Shown piece by piece: positions 8,378-16,702 of a stretch of 64,000 bases of DNA; the first letter of the stretch is position 1, and the number at the start of each line of letters is the position of its first letter. Source of the DNA: Sphingomonas sp. (lineage in GTDB: Bacteria > Pseudomonadota > Alphaproteobacteria > Sphingomonadales > Sphingomonadaceae); assembly GCA_017418975.1 (NCBI GenBank), contig JAFOMG010000017.1, forward strand, positions 496,001-560,000. Direction: 5' to 3'. The position numbers were made by a program, and so were the translations under genes. The notes under the pieces were generated by a model, which searched no databases, was not told where the DNA came from, and saw nothing but the letters and a program-made list of their open reading frames with translations.

Positions 8378-8908
8378 TCACCCGCCGGGCCGTGCGATCC
8401 GATAGGTGATGTGCGGGTTCAGCCAGTCGGGTGCTTGGGGATGGATGAAATCCTCGGCGGGAACCCGCACCATGCCCAGCCGCTCCATCAGCCCCCAGCT
8501 GCGGGCGTTGCCGAGCACCGTCATCGCCGCGACCGTCGGCACGTCGAGGCTGGCCCAGGCCCAGTCGAGGCTCGCCTGCGCGCCTTCGCGGGCATAGCCC
8601 CTGCCCCAATGAGCCGCCGCGAAGCGCCAGCCGATCTCGGTCTCTCCGAAGAGCGGTGTTCCCTCCGGCCCGGGCTTGAGGCCGCAAAAGCCGAGGAACG
8701 CGCCGTCTTCCTTGCGCTCGACCGCCCAGAAGCAATGGCCATGGGCGTCGAGCAGGGCATTCTGCCGCGCCATCGCGGCATCGGCGGCCTCGGGACTCAA
8801 CGGCGGACCAAGGAACTCCATCACCGCGGGGTCCCGGCCCATGGCGTGCCAGGCCGGCCGGTCGCTTTCCCGCCAGCGACGCAGGACCAGGCGTTCGGTC
8901 TCGATCAT
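8378..8908 (-). CDS. GNAT acetyltransferase, RimJ/RimL-like (third of tandem array)
   Basis: This 176-residue protein starts MIETERLVLRRW, the usual N-terminus of RimJ/RimL-type (Acetyltransf_3) enzymes. The acetyl-CoA-binding region reads EIGWRFAAAHWGRGYA and is followed by the conserved SWGLMERLGM block. The ATG overlaps the stop of the preceding GNAT gene. The open frame runs further upstream, but only the MIETER start fits the family. The donor is presumably acetyl-CoA and the acceptor is unknown. Confidence 0.9.
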   Translation of the reverse strand: MIETERLVLRRWRESDRPAWHAMGRDPAVMEFLGPPLSPEAADAAMARQNALLDAHGHCFWAVERKEDGAFLGFCGLKPGPEGTPLFGETEIGWRFAAAHWGRGYAREGAQASLDWAWASLDVPTVAAMTVLGNARSWGLMERLGMVRVPAEDFIHPQAPDWLNPHITYRIARPGG

Positions 8909-9447
8909 GCGGGGCGCTCCAGGATATATACGATCATCGCGCCCACGGGATCGTCGGGCGCATGCGCGCGGAGGTGGAAGTCGAGATCGGGGCGGCGACG
9001 CATGCCGAGCCGCTCCATCAGCCCCCAGCTGCGATCGTTGGCGATCGTGGTCCAGGCGCCGATCGCCGGCGCATCGAGATGGGCCCAGCCCCAGGCGATG
9101 CTCGCCGCGGCCGCCTCGCGGGCATAGCCCTTGCCCCAATGGGCCTCGGCGATGCGCCAGCCGATCTCCGGCATGCCGGCAACCGGCGCTTCGGGGCCAT
9201 AGTTGCTGGCGATGCGGAGACCGCAGCTGCCGATCAGCTCGCCGGTCTCGCGGAGCATGGTGGCCCAATAGCAGAAGCCGTAACGCACCTGATCCTCGAG
9301 CCGCCGCGCGAACATCGCGTCGATGTCCGCCGGCGCCTTCAGCCCGCCGAGCCGCGCCATCATCGCGGGCGTGTTGACCAGGGCTTCGAATGCCGGACGG
9401 TCGGCGGGCGTCCAGGGACGCAGGCTGAGGCGCGCGGTCTCGATCAT
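8905..9447 (-). CDS. GNAT acetyltransferase, RimJ/RimL-like (second of tandem array)
   Basis: This 180-residue paralogue of both neighbours starts MIETARLSLRPW. It has the acetyl-CoA loop EIGWRIAEAHWGKGYA and the same SWGLMERLGMRR block. Overlaps of 4 bp with the genes on both sides (ATGA) imply translational coupling. It is closer to the upstream copy than to the downstream one: both share LGMRRR-x-DLDF and an AMIVY C-terminal strand. Confidence 0.9.
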   Translation of the reverse strand: MIETARLSLRPWTPADRPAFEALVNTPAMMARLGGLKAPADIDAMFARRLEDQVRYGFCYWATMLRETGELIGSCGLRIASNYGPEAPVAGMPEIGWRIAEAHWGKGYAREAAAASIAWGWAHLDAPAIGAWTTIANDRSWGLMERLGMRRRPDLDFHLRAHAPDDPVGAMIVYILERPA

Positions 9448-9980
9448 GCCGGGCGGTCGATCGCGTAGACGATCATCGCGCCGAAGGGGTCGCCGGGCGC
9501 ATAATCGGGGTGCCGGAAATCGAGATCGGCGCGGCGGCGCATGCCCAGCCGCTCCATCAACCCCCAGCTGCGGCGGTTGCCGATCACCGTCCAGGCGGCG
9601 ATGCGCGGGCGGGCGGTATTGGCCCAGCCCCAGGCGATGCTCGCCTCGGCCGCCTCGCGGGCAATGCCCTGCCCCCAGAATTTCTCGCCGATGCGCCAGC
9701 CGATCTCCAGCTCCTCGGGCACCGGCGTGCCGGGATGGCCGCCGATGCGCACGCCGCAGACGCCGGCCAGCTCGCCGGTCTCGCCGATCTCGACCACCCA
9801 CATGCAATGGCCGTGGCGCGCTTGCTGCGCCATCATCTTGTCGATGATCGCGTCGTGCTTCGCCCGGGGTACGGGGCCGCCGAAATGCTCCATCATCGCC
9901 GGCGTGTTGGCGAGCGCATGGAAGACGGGCTTGTCCGTCTCGCGCCAAGGGCGGAGGATCAGGCGCGCCGTCGCGATCAT
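9444..9980 (-). CDS. GNAT acetyltransferase, RimJ/RimL-like (first of tandem array)
   Basis: This 178-residue protein starts MIATARLILRPWRETD. It has the acetyl-CoA loop EIGWRIGEKFWGQGIA and the block SWGLMERLGMRRRADLDF. Its ATG overlaps the hemB stop by 4 bp, so it is read from the hemB transcript. The target could be an amino acid, peptide, small toxin or ribosomal protein N-terminus; the sequence does not decide. Confidence 0.9.
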   Translation of the reverse strand: MIATARLILRPWRETDKPVFHALANTPAMMEHFGGPVPRAKHDAIIDKMMAQQARHGHCMWVVEIGETGELAGVCGVRIGGHPGTPVPEELEIGWRIGEKFWGQGIAREAAEASIAWGWANTARPRIAAWTVIGNRRSWGLMERLGMRRRADLDFRHPDYAPGDPFGAMIVYAIDRPA

Positions 9981-10963
9981 CCGGCGAGCAGCCTTGCCGC
10001 CAGCGGCGCGTGATAGCTGAGCACGCCCGAGCAGCCGGCCCGGCGAAAGGCCATCAGCGTCTCCAGCACCAGCGCCTCGCGCTCCCCTGCCCCGGCCGCC
10101 GCGGCCGCTTCGATCATCGCGTACTCGCCGGAGACCTGATAGGCGAACACCGGCACCTGGAACGCGTCCTTCACGCGCAGGATGATGTCGAGATAGGGCA
10201 GCCCGGGCTTCACCATCACGCTGTCCGCGCCCTCGGCCAGGTCGAGCGCGACTTCCCGCAGCGCTTCCTCGGCATTGGCCGGATCCATCTGATAGGTCTT
10301 CTTGTCGCCCTTGAGCAGCCCGCGGCTGCCCACCGCGTCGCGGAAGGGGCCGTAAAAGGCCGAGGCATATTTGGCGGCATAGGCCATGATCTGGACGTTG
10401 ACATGGCCATTGGCTTCGAGCGCGCCGCGGATCGCGCCGACCCGGCCGTCCATCATGTCCGACGGGGCGACGATGTCCGCCCCCGCCTCGGCCTGGAGCA
10501 GCGCCTGGTCGACCAGCACGGCGCTGGTCTCGTCGTTGAGGACATAGCCCTGGGCGTCGACGATGCCGTCATGGCCATGCGCGGTATAAGGGTCGAGCGC
10601 CACGTCGGTGAGCACGCCGATATCGGGCACCGCGTCCTTGATCGCGCGGATCGCCCGGCACATCAGATTGTCCGGATTGAGCGCCTCGCGCCCGTCATCG
10701 GTGCGCAGCTCCCGCGGCGTGTTGGGGAAGAGCGCCAGGCAGGGAATGCCGAGCTCGCGGGCCTCGCGCGCGCGCGCCGCGATGTCCTTCACGCCCCAGC
10801 GCGAGACGCCGGGGAGCGAGGCGATCGGCTCTTCCGCCGCGCCTTCGGTGACGAAGAGCGGCCAGATCAGGTTCGCCGGGGTGAGCACGGTTTCCGCGTG
10901 CAGCCGGCGGCTCCATTCGGAGGCGCGGGTGCGGCGGAGGCGGAGCGCGGGATACTGACTCAT
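9977..10963 (-). CDS. hemB: Delta-aminolevulinic acid dehydratase (porphobilinogen synthase)
   Basis: This 328-residue protein makes porphobilinogen from two 5-aminolevulinates, the second step of haem synthesis. The family motifs are present: LIWPLFV near the N-terminus, APSDMMDGRV, the lysine in AAKYASAFYGPFRDA, the Schiff-base lysine in VMVKPGLPYLD, and YQVSGEYAM. It is the first gene of a minus-strand operon with three overlapping GNAT genes. The MATE transporter gene ends only 18 bp upstream of its start, so it may be co-transcribed with that gene. Confidence 0.96.
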   Translation of the reverse strand: MSQYPALRLRRTRASEWSRRLHAETVLTPANLIWPLFVTEGAAEEPIASLPGVSRWGVKDIAARAREARELGIPCLALFPNTPRELRTDDGREALNPDNLMCRAIRAIKDAVPDIGVLTDVALDPYTAHGHDGIVDAQGYVLNDETSAVLVDQALLQAEAGADIVAPSDMMDGRVGAIRGALEANGHVNVQIMAYAAKYASAFYGPFRDAVGSRGLLKGDKKTYQMDPANAEEALREVALDLAEGADSVMVKPGLPYLDIILRVKDAFQVPVFAYQVSGEYAMIEAAAAAGAGEREALVLETLMAFRRAGCSGVLSYHAPLAARLLAG

Positions 10964-10981
10964 GGCCGCGCTGATGCGCCC

Positions 10982-12430
10982 TCAGCAATTGGGTTGCAAG
11001 CGCCCCGCGGGCTCGGTGGCGGCGAGCGCCTCCTCCTCCACCGCGACGGGCTCGGGCGGCACTTCCAGCACTTCGCTGCGCCAGCGGCCATAGCGATAAT
11101 AGAGCGCCGCCAGCGCCAGCGAGCAGGCAGACCCGATCGGGAAGGCCAGCCACAGCGCGTCGCTGCCGAACCAGCGCTGGCCGAGGACGGCGAAACCGAA
11201 GCGGATCGGGAAGAGCGTGATCGCCAGGATGACCAAAGGCGGCACGGTGGCGCCGTTGGCGCGGACGGTGGAGAACAGCACCATGGTCGCGCCGAACATC
11301 ACGAAGGTCCAGCTGGCGAGCAGCTGGATGTGGCGCGCGATCGGGATCGCCGGGCTGTCGCCGCCGACGAACAGCGCCATGACCGGGCGATCGAACAGGA
11401 GGATCGCGACAATCACGACCAGGGTTATGACGGTGTTGTAGGCCAGTCCGGCGCGGGTGATCGCGTTCACCCGGTCCCATCTCCCCGCGCCGATATTCTG
11501 CGCGGCCATGCTCGACACGGCGACGCCGATCGCCATCGCCGGCATCTGGATATAGGTCCAGAGCTGCTGCGAGACGGCATAGGCTGCGGCGGTGTCGACG
11601 CCGAGCCGGTTGACCAGCCCGATCATGGTGAGGCCGGCGGTGGACATGACGAGCATCTGCGCGCCCATCGGCAATCCCTTGGCGACAATGGTGCGGACCA
11701 GCGCCCTTTCCGGGATCAGATAGTGCAGCTCATGGCCCCGCAGCCGCACCGGCAAGTCGCGCCAATAGACGTAGAGGAGCAGGCCGAAGGACGAGACCAG
11801 CCCGGCAAGCAGCGTCGCGGTGGCCGAGCCGGCGATGCCCATGCGGGGGAACGGGCCGATGCCCTGGATCAGCAGCGGGTTCAGCCCCGCGTCGATCGTG
11901 ACGCTCAGCACCATGAACCAGAGCGGCGTGATCGAATCGCCGGTGCCGCGCAGGCTCATCTGGATGAGCACGCCGAGCATGCTGAACGGCAGGCCGAGGA
12001 AGATGACGCGCAGATAGTCGCGCGCCATGTCCTGCGCCTCGCCGGGGGTGGCGAGCAGGCGGAGGATCTGCGGGGCGAACAGCCAGCCGAGGATCGCGAT
12101 CACCACCGCGCCGCCCATTACCAGCCCGATCGCCGAGCCGAAGGCGCGCCGCGCCGCCTCGACGTCGCGCCGCCCCATCGACTGGCCGATCAGGATCGTC
12201 GCCGCCATGCCGAAGCCGAACACCGCCGAGAACATCAGGAACATGATGATGTTGGCATTGGCGGTCGCCGCCAGCGCCTGCTCGCCCAGGAAGCGGCCGA
12301 CCCAGATCGAGTTGATCGAGCCGTTCAGCGACTGGAGGATGTTCGAGCCCAGCGTGGGCAGCGCGAACATCAGCAGCGTCCGGCTGATCGGGCCCTGGGT
12401 CAGGTCGTGGCGTTGGGGAGGACCGGCCAT
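10982..12430 (-). CDS. MATE-family multidrug/cation efflux transporter
   Basis: From the ATG at 12430 this is a 482-residue protein of about 12 membrane helices in two halves, as is usual for MATE proteins (450-500 residues). It begins with DLTQGPISRTLLMFALPTLGSN, the typical MATE start, and has a second related half with AAQNIGAGRWDR. It should be an inner-membrane Na+ or H+ antiporter for organic cations or drugs. An in-frame upstream extension (start at 12487) has no family similarity and is not used. Confidence 0.9.
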   Translation of the reverse strand: MAGPPQRHDLTQGPISRTLLMFALPTLGSNILQSLNGSINSIWVGRFLGEQALAATANANIIMFLMFSAVFGFGMAATILIGQSMGRRDVEAARRAFGSAIGLVMGGAVVIAILGWLFAPQILRLLATPGEAQDMARDYLRVIFLGLPFSMLGVLIQMSLRGTGDSITPLWFMVLSVTIDAGLNPLLIQGIGPFPRMGIAGSATATLLAGLVSSFGLLLYVYWRDLPVRLRGHELHYLIPERALVRTIVAKGLPMGAQMLVMSTAGLTMIGLVNRLGVDTAAAYAVSQQLWTYIQMPAMAIGVAVSSMAAQNIGAGRWDRVNAITRAGLAYNTVITLVVIVAILLFDRPVMALFVGGDSPAIPIARHIQLLASWTFVMFGATMVLFSTVRANGATVPPLVILAITLFPIRFGFAVLGQRWFGSDALWLAFPIGSACSLALAALYYRYGRWRSEVLEVPPEPVAVEEEALAATEPAGRLQPNC

Positions 12431-12502
12431 GGCGCTCGCTCTGGTTGGAGTCGGCGGAAAGGACCTCCCGCCGCTCCTCACCAGCACCCGGCGGCGGTCA
12501 GG

Positions 12503-13543
12503 TCAAGCCGGCTGGGCGCGCCGGCGGCGCATCACCCAGAGCGCGATCGTGCCGAGCGCGAACAAGCCCAGCGCCTCCTCCGGGATCGGGCTGGGATCGC
12601 CGCCGCCCGGATTGGTGGTGCCCGGCGGCGTATAGGTGCCGGTATAGGTGCCGAGGTGGAACTCGCCGTTCTGGACGAGGCTGCCGAACACCGCCGAGCC
12701 CTGGATATAGTTGCCGGTGGTCGCCGCCGCGTTCGGCGCGAGCACCGATCCGCCCCATGCAGTGGTGGCGTTCAGCGTCTTCGCATCGGGGAAGTTCCAG
12801 ATCACGTGCTGGCCCAGCCCCTGGGTGCCGCCCAGGAAATTGTCGTTGAGCGTCACGTTCGCGCCGCTGACGTTGACGATCGCGGTGTCGGCGCCGTTCA
12901 GGTTGAACTGGATCTCGCCGATCTTGTCGAGATCGGCGGCGCTGATGTTGAACACCGCCACGCCGTCCGCGTTCGGCACCGCGTTGAAAGTGCCGCGATT
13001 GCCGGCGATCACCAGGTTGCTGTTGGCATCGAGCCCGCCCAGCGTGCGCGACAGGTCGGTCAGGCTGCTGGTGAGCAGGCTGCCCTGCTGCTTCAGATTG
13101 ACGGAGAAGGCCGGATCGCTCGCCGTCAGGCCCGACTGCACGGTGTTCTGGTTGACGTTGGTGTTGGCGATCGTGCCGCCGACCTTCACCGTCTGCGCCG
13201 GCCCGTTGAGGTTGAAGCCGCTGTTGACGTTGCCGCCGATCACCGCGCCCGAACCGTTGTTAAGGTTCTTGGTCGAACCGTTGACATCGCCCACCACGGT
13301 GAGGCCGGGCACGCCGAGCGGGCTCGGGGCGGGATTGCCGATCTGATAGTTGGAGGAATTGCCGTTGAGGTTGCCGCCGACGAAGGTCCGCCCCTCGACT
13401 TCCGACGAGGAGGTCAGGTCGCCGAGCACGACGAGGTTCCAGGTGCGCAGCGCATCGAGCCCGGCGATGGACTGGGCGGACGCGGGCATGGCGGCGAACA
13501 GCGCCGCCGCGGCAATGCCGGCGGAAAGCAGAAGGCGGTTCAT
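12503..13543 (-). CDS. Secreted choice-of-anchor A domain protein with PEP-CTERM-like tail
   Basis: This 346-residue protein has a Sec signal peptide (cut near ASAQS), then a Gly/Asn-rich beta-helical domain with WNLVVLGDLTSSSEVEGRTFVGGNL, which is typical of the choice-of-anchor A family. The C-terminal 25 residues are IPEEA, a hydrophobic helix (LGLFALGTIALWVM) and a basic cluster RRRR, a PEP-CTERM-type sorting signal. Such proteins are processed by an exosortase (EpsH/XrtA) and end up at the surface or in the biofilm matrix. No exosortase gene is in the window. The leader 13544-13600 has no clear promoter. Confidence 0.85.
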   Translation of the reverse strand: MNRLLLSAGIAAAALFAAMPASAQSIAGLDALRTWNLVVLGDLTSSSEVEGRTFVGGNLNGNSSNYQIGNPAPSPLGVPGLTVVGDVNGSTKNLNNGSGAVIGGNVNSGFNLNGPAQTVKVGGTIANTNVNQNTVQSGLTASDPAFSVNLKQQGSLLTSSLTDLSRTLGGLDANSNLVIAGNRGTFNAVPNADGVAVFNISAADLDKIGEIQFNLNGADTAIVNVSGANVTLNDNFLGGTQGLGQHVIWNFPDAKTLNATTAWGGSVLAPNAAATTGNYIQGSAVFGSLVQNGEFHLGTYTGTYTPPGTTNPGGGDPSPIPEEALGLFALGTIALWVMRRRRAQPA

Positions 13544-13654
13544 GGCGACTCCGAGGGATTAGCGACTCGGAGTTGGTTAAAGGGGCTGGAATGCCCGGAG
13601 GATATTGAGAACTATGGTTAACGGCGTCCCGTATCGGGAGGCTCGCCCATTTCC

Positions 13655-13736
13655 GTCATCCCGGCGAAAGCCGGGATCTCGTGCGATCATGAGCGAAAAG
13701 CCCAGTGCACGAGACCCCCGCTTTCGCCGGGATGAC
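13655..13736. repeat. REP-like inverted repeat (GTCATCCCGGCG type)
   Basis: GTCATCCCGGCGAAAG at 13655-13670 is mirrored by CTTTCGCCGGGATGAC at 13721-13736, and inner arms (CTCGTGC/GCACGAG) extend the pairing. It lies between valS and the PEP-CTERM gene, directly after the valS stop, so it could also protect or end the valS transcript. Confidence 0.85.
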
Positions 13737-13744
13737 GATCTGGA

Positions 13745-16540
13745 TCAGCCCAGCCGCGCCAGCGCGGCCGACAGCCGCTCCGCCTCGGCGGCCTTTTCGG
13801 CATGGTCGGTGCGGGCCTTCTCGACTGCCTCGGGCTTGGCCTTCTCGACGAAGCTGGCATTGCCCAGCCGGCCCGCCAGGCCGTCGCGCTCCTTCTCGGC
13901 CGCGGCGATCGCCTTGGCGAGGCGCGCCTTCTCGGCTTCGATGTCGACCACATCGCCGAGCGGCACCACGAAGGTCGCCTCGTCGACGATGATCTGCAGC
14001 GAGCCGCCCGCAGGTACTTCGCCCGCGGCCTGATCGACACGGGCGAGGCGCGCCAGCGCGGCTTCCTGGCGGCCCAGGCGCGCGCTGGTCTCGGCCGAGG
14101 CGTCGCGCACGAACACCGGCAGGCGCGCACCCGGCGGCACGTTCAGCTCGGTGCGGGCGGCGCGGATCTCGCTCACCAGCCGGATCAGCCAGTCCACCTC
14201 CTGCGCCGCCGCCGGATCGAGCGCGCGGGCATCGGCCATCGGCCATCTCGCCACGATCAGCTCGTGATCGCGCGGACCCATCTTCGACCACAGCTCCTCG
14301 GTGATGAAGGGCATGAACGGGTGGAGCATGACCAGGATCTGGTCGAGCACCCAGCCCGCCACCGCGCGCGTCTCCTCGGCACCCTCGGCGCCTTCGCCCT
14401 GAAGCACCGGCTTGATCAGCTCCAGATACCAGTCGCAGAAACGGCTCCAGACGAACTGGTAGATGCTGTTCGCTGCCTCGTCGAAGCGCAGATCGGCCAG
14501 CGCGAGGTCGATCGCCTGGACGGTGGCGACCGCCTCGGCGACGATCCAGCGATTGACCGCCAGCTGCGCCGCAGGCGGCTCGAGCGTGGTCGAGGCCGAG
14601 ATGCCGTTCGACTGGGCGAAGCGCGCGGCGTTCCACAGCTTGGTCGCGAAGTTGCGGTAGCCCTCGATCCGGCGCTCATCCATCTTGATGTCGCGGCCCT
14701 GGCTTTCCATCGCCGCCATGAAGAAGCGCAGCGCATCGGCGCCATAGCTGTCGATCAGCCCGAGCGGATTGACGACATTGCCCTTGGACTTGGACATTTT
14801 CTGCCCGTCCGCCGCACGAACAAGACCGTGTAGATACAGGGTCTTGAAGGGCACTGCTTTCATGAAGTGCAAGCCCTGCATCATCATGCGGGCATCCCAG
14901 AAGAACAGGATGTCGAAGCCCGAGATCAGCACGTCGTTCGGATAGCGGCCGCCGAGCGTGGCATCGGGATTCTCCGGCCAGCCCATCGTCGCGAAGGGCC
15001 AGAGGGCGGAGGAGAACCAGGTGTCGAGGACGTCGCTGTCCTGCCAGATTCCCACGCGGTTTCCGTGTTTGTCATGGACGCGCCGCGCCTCGGATTCGTC
15101 GTCGACCATCACGACGCCCAACCCCGGACCGGGTTGCAAATCATTGATGTAGTATGCGGTCGCCTGAGCCAACGCATCATCCGCGTTCTCGGCGACGAAA
15201 ATCGCCTTCTCGCCCGGGTTTTCCAAGCTGGGCCCGAACCAGGCCGGAATCCGGTGCCCCCACCAGAGCTGGCGCGAGACGCACCAGGGCTGGATGTTCT
15301 CCATCCAGTTGAAATAGGTCTTTTCCCAGCTCTTCGGCACAATCCTGGTCGCGCCGGAGCGGACGGCCTCGATCGCCGGCTTGGCCAAGGTAGCGGCATC
15401 GACATACCATTGGTCGGTCAGCCAGGGCTCGATCACGTCGCCCGAGCGATCGCCGAACGGCGTCGCGATCGTGCGCGGCTCGGCGTCGTGCTCCTCGCCA
15501 TCCTTGTCGATGTGCGGGATCAGATAGCCCTCGGCCTTGAGCCGCTCGACCACCAGCTTGCGCGCCTCGAACCGGTCGATGCCGAGCAGCTCGGCGGGGA
15601 TCAGCCCGTCGGCGGTCTGGGTGATGCGGGCCTTGGCGTCGAGCATGTTGAGCATGTCGCGCGCCTCGATCCCGGCCCGCCTGCCGACCTCGAAATCGTT
15701 GAAGTCATGCCCTGGCGTGATCTTCACCGCGCCCGAGCCGAGTTCGGGATCGGCATGCTCGTCGGCAACTATGGGCACCAGCCGCCCGGTGACCGGCAGC
15801 TTGACCATCTTGCCGACCAGCGTGGTGTAGCGCTTGTCCTCGGCGTTCACCGCGACCGCCATGTCGGCGAGCATCGTCTCGGGGCGCGTAGTCGCGACCT
15901 CGATATGGCCCGAACCGTCGGCAAGCGGGTATTTCAGGCGCCAGAAGCTGCCCTTGACCTCCCTGGTCTCGACCTCGAGGTCGCTGATCGCGGTGCCCAG
16001 GCCCGGATCCCAATTCACCAGCCGCTTGTCGCGGTAGAGCAGGCCCTGCTTGTGGAGCTCGACGAACACCTTGAGGACAGCCTTGGAAAAGCCCTCGTCC
16101 ATGGTGAAGCGCTCATTGGCCCAGTCCATCGAGCAGCCGAGGCGGCGGAGCTGCTGGGTGATCTCGCCCCCGCTCTCTTCCTTCCACTCCCAGACCTTGG
16201 CGACGAATTCCTCGCGCGTGAAATCGGTGCGCTTCTGCTGCCTGAGGTTCATCTGGCGCTCGACGACCATCTGGGTCGCGATGCCGGCATGATCGGTGCC
16301 GACCACCCAGCGCGCATCCTTGCCCTTCAGCCGGGCGTGGCGGACCAGGATGTCCTGCAGCGTGTTGTCGAGCGCATGGCCGATATGCAGGCTGCCCGTC
16401 ACGTTGGGCGGCGGGTTCACCAGCGTCCAGGGGTCGGCGCCGTCACGCTCGGGGCGGAACAGGCCGTTGGCTTCCCAATGCCGGTACCAGCGGGATTCGA
16501 GCTCGGCGGGGTCGAAGGTCTTGGGCAGTTCGGTGGTCAT
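13745..16540 (-). CDS. valS: Valyl-tRNA synthetase
   Basis: This 931-residue class I synthetase charges tRNA-Val. It has the [16 protein letters not shown] motif (HIGH signature), the editing (CP1) domain in the middle with TTRPETML, the [10 protein letters not shown] loop, the anticodon-binding domain and the C-terminal coiled-coil arm ([21 protein letters not shown]) expected for ValRS. The length is normal. It reads toward a hairpin repeat at 13655-13736 and is separated from the pcm-tolC-popZ group by a peptidase gene. Confidence 0.98.
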   Translation of the reverse strand: MTTELPKTFDPAELESRWYRHWEANGLFRPERDGADPWTLVNPPPNVTGSLHIGHALDNTLQDILVRHARLKGKDARWVVGTDHAGIATQMVVERQMNLRQQKRTDFTREEFVAKVWEWKEESGGEITQQLRRLGCSMDWANERFTMDEGFSKAVLKVFVELHKQGLLYRDKRLVNWDPGLGTAISDLEVETREVKGSFWRLKYPLADGSGHIEVATTRPETMLADMAVAVNAEDKRYTTLVGKMVKLPVTGRLVPIVADEHADPELGSGAVKITPGHDFNDFEVGRRAGIEARDMLNMLDAKARITQTADGLIPAELLGIDRFEARKLVVERLKAEGYLIPHIDKDGEEHDAEPRTIATPFGDRSGDVIEPWLTDQWYVDAATLAKPAIEAVRSGATRIVPKSWEKTYFNWMENIQPWCVSRQLWWGHRIPAWFGPSLENPGEKAIFVAENADDALAQATAYYINDLQPGPGLGVVMVDDESEARRVHDKHGNRVGIWQDSDVLDTWFSSALWPFATMGWPENPDATLGGRYPNDVLISGFDILFFWDARMMMQGLHFMKAVPFKTLYLHGLVRAADGQKMSKSKGNVVNPLGLIDSYGADALRFFMAAMESQGRDIKMDERRIEGYRNFATKLWNAARFAQSNGISASTTLEPPAAQLAVNRWIVAEAVATVQAIDLALADLRFDEAANSIYQFVWSRFCDWYLELIKPVLQGEGAEGAEETRAVAGWVLDQILVMLHPFMPFITEELWSKMGPRDHELIVARWPMADARALDPAAAQEVDWLIRLVSEIRAARTELNVPPGARLPVFVRDASAETSARLGRQEAALARLARVDQAAGEVPAGGSLQIIVDEATFVVPLGDVVDIEAEKARLAKAIAAAEKERDGLAGRLGNASFVEKAKPEAVEKARTDHAEKAAEAERLSAALARLG

Positions 16541-16588
16541 GCCCTGCCCTTAGCGAGGTGTTTGCGTGGTGCAAACTCTCTCGCCCCA

Positions 16589-16684
16589 CTTCCGTCACCC
16601 TGAACTCGTTTCAGGGTCCAACGCGCCGCAAGCGATATCGCCGGTGGAAAGTTGGATGCTGAAACGAGTTCAGCATGACGGAAG
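16589..16684. repeat. REP-like inverted repeat (CCTGAACTCGTTTCAGG type)
   Basis: CTTCCGTCA at 16589-16597 pairs with TGACGGAAG at 16676-16684. Inside lie the small hairpin CCTGAACTCGTTTCAGG and its inverted relative CTGAAACGAGTTCAG, followed by CAAC/GTTG. This is a second repeat family, different in sequence from the GTCATCCC family. It sits between the S9 peptidase stop and valS. Confidence 0.85.
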
Positions 16685-16702
16685 CTTATTGCGGCTATGG
16701 CC

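Noticed and set aside
10010..13621. 1203-codon open frame on the plus strand opposite hemB, the MATE gene and the PEP-CTERM gene
   Set aside because: It is a by-product of the GC-rich third codon positions on the other strand; no family motif is present.
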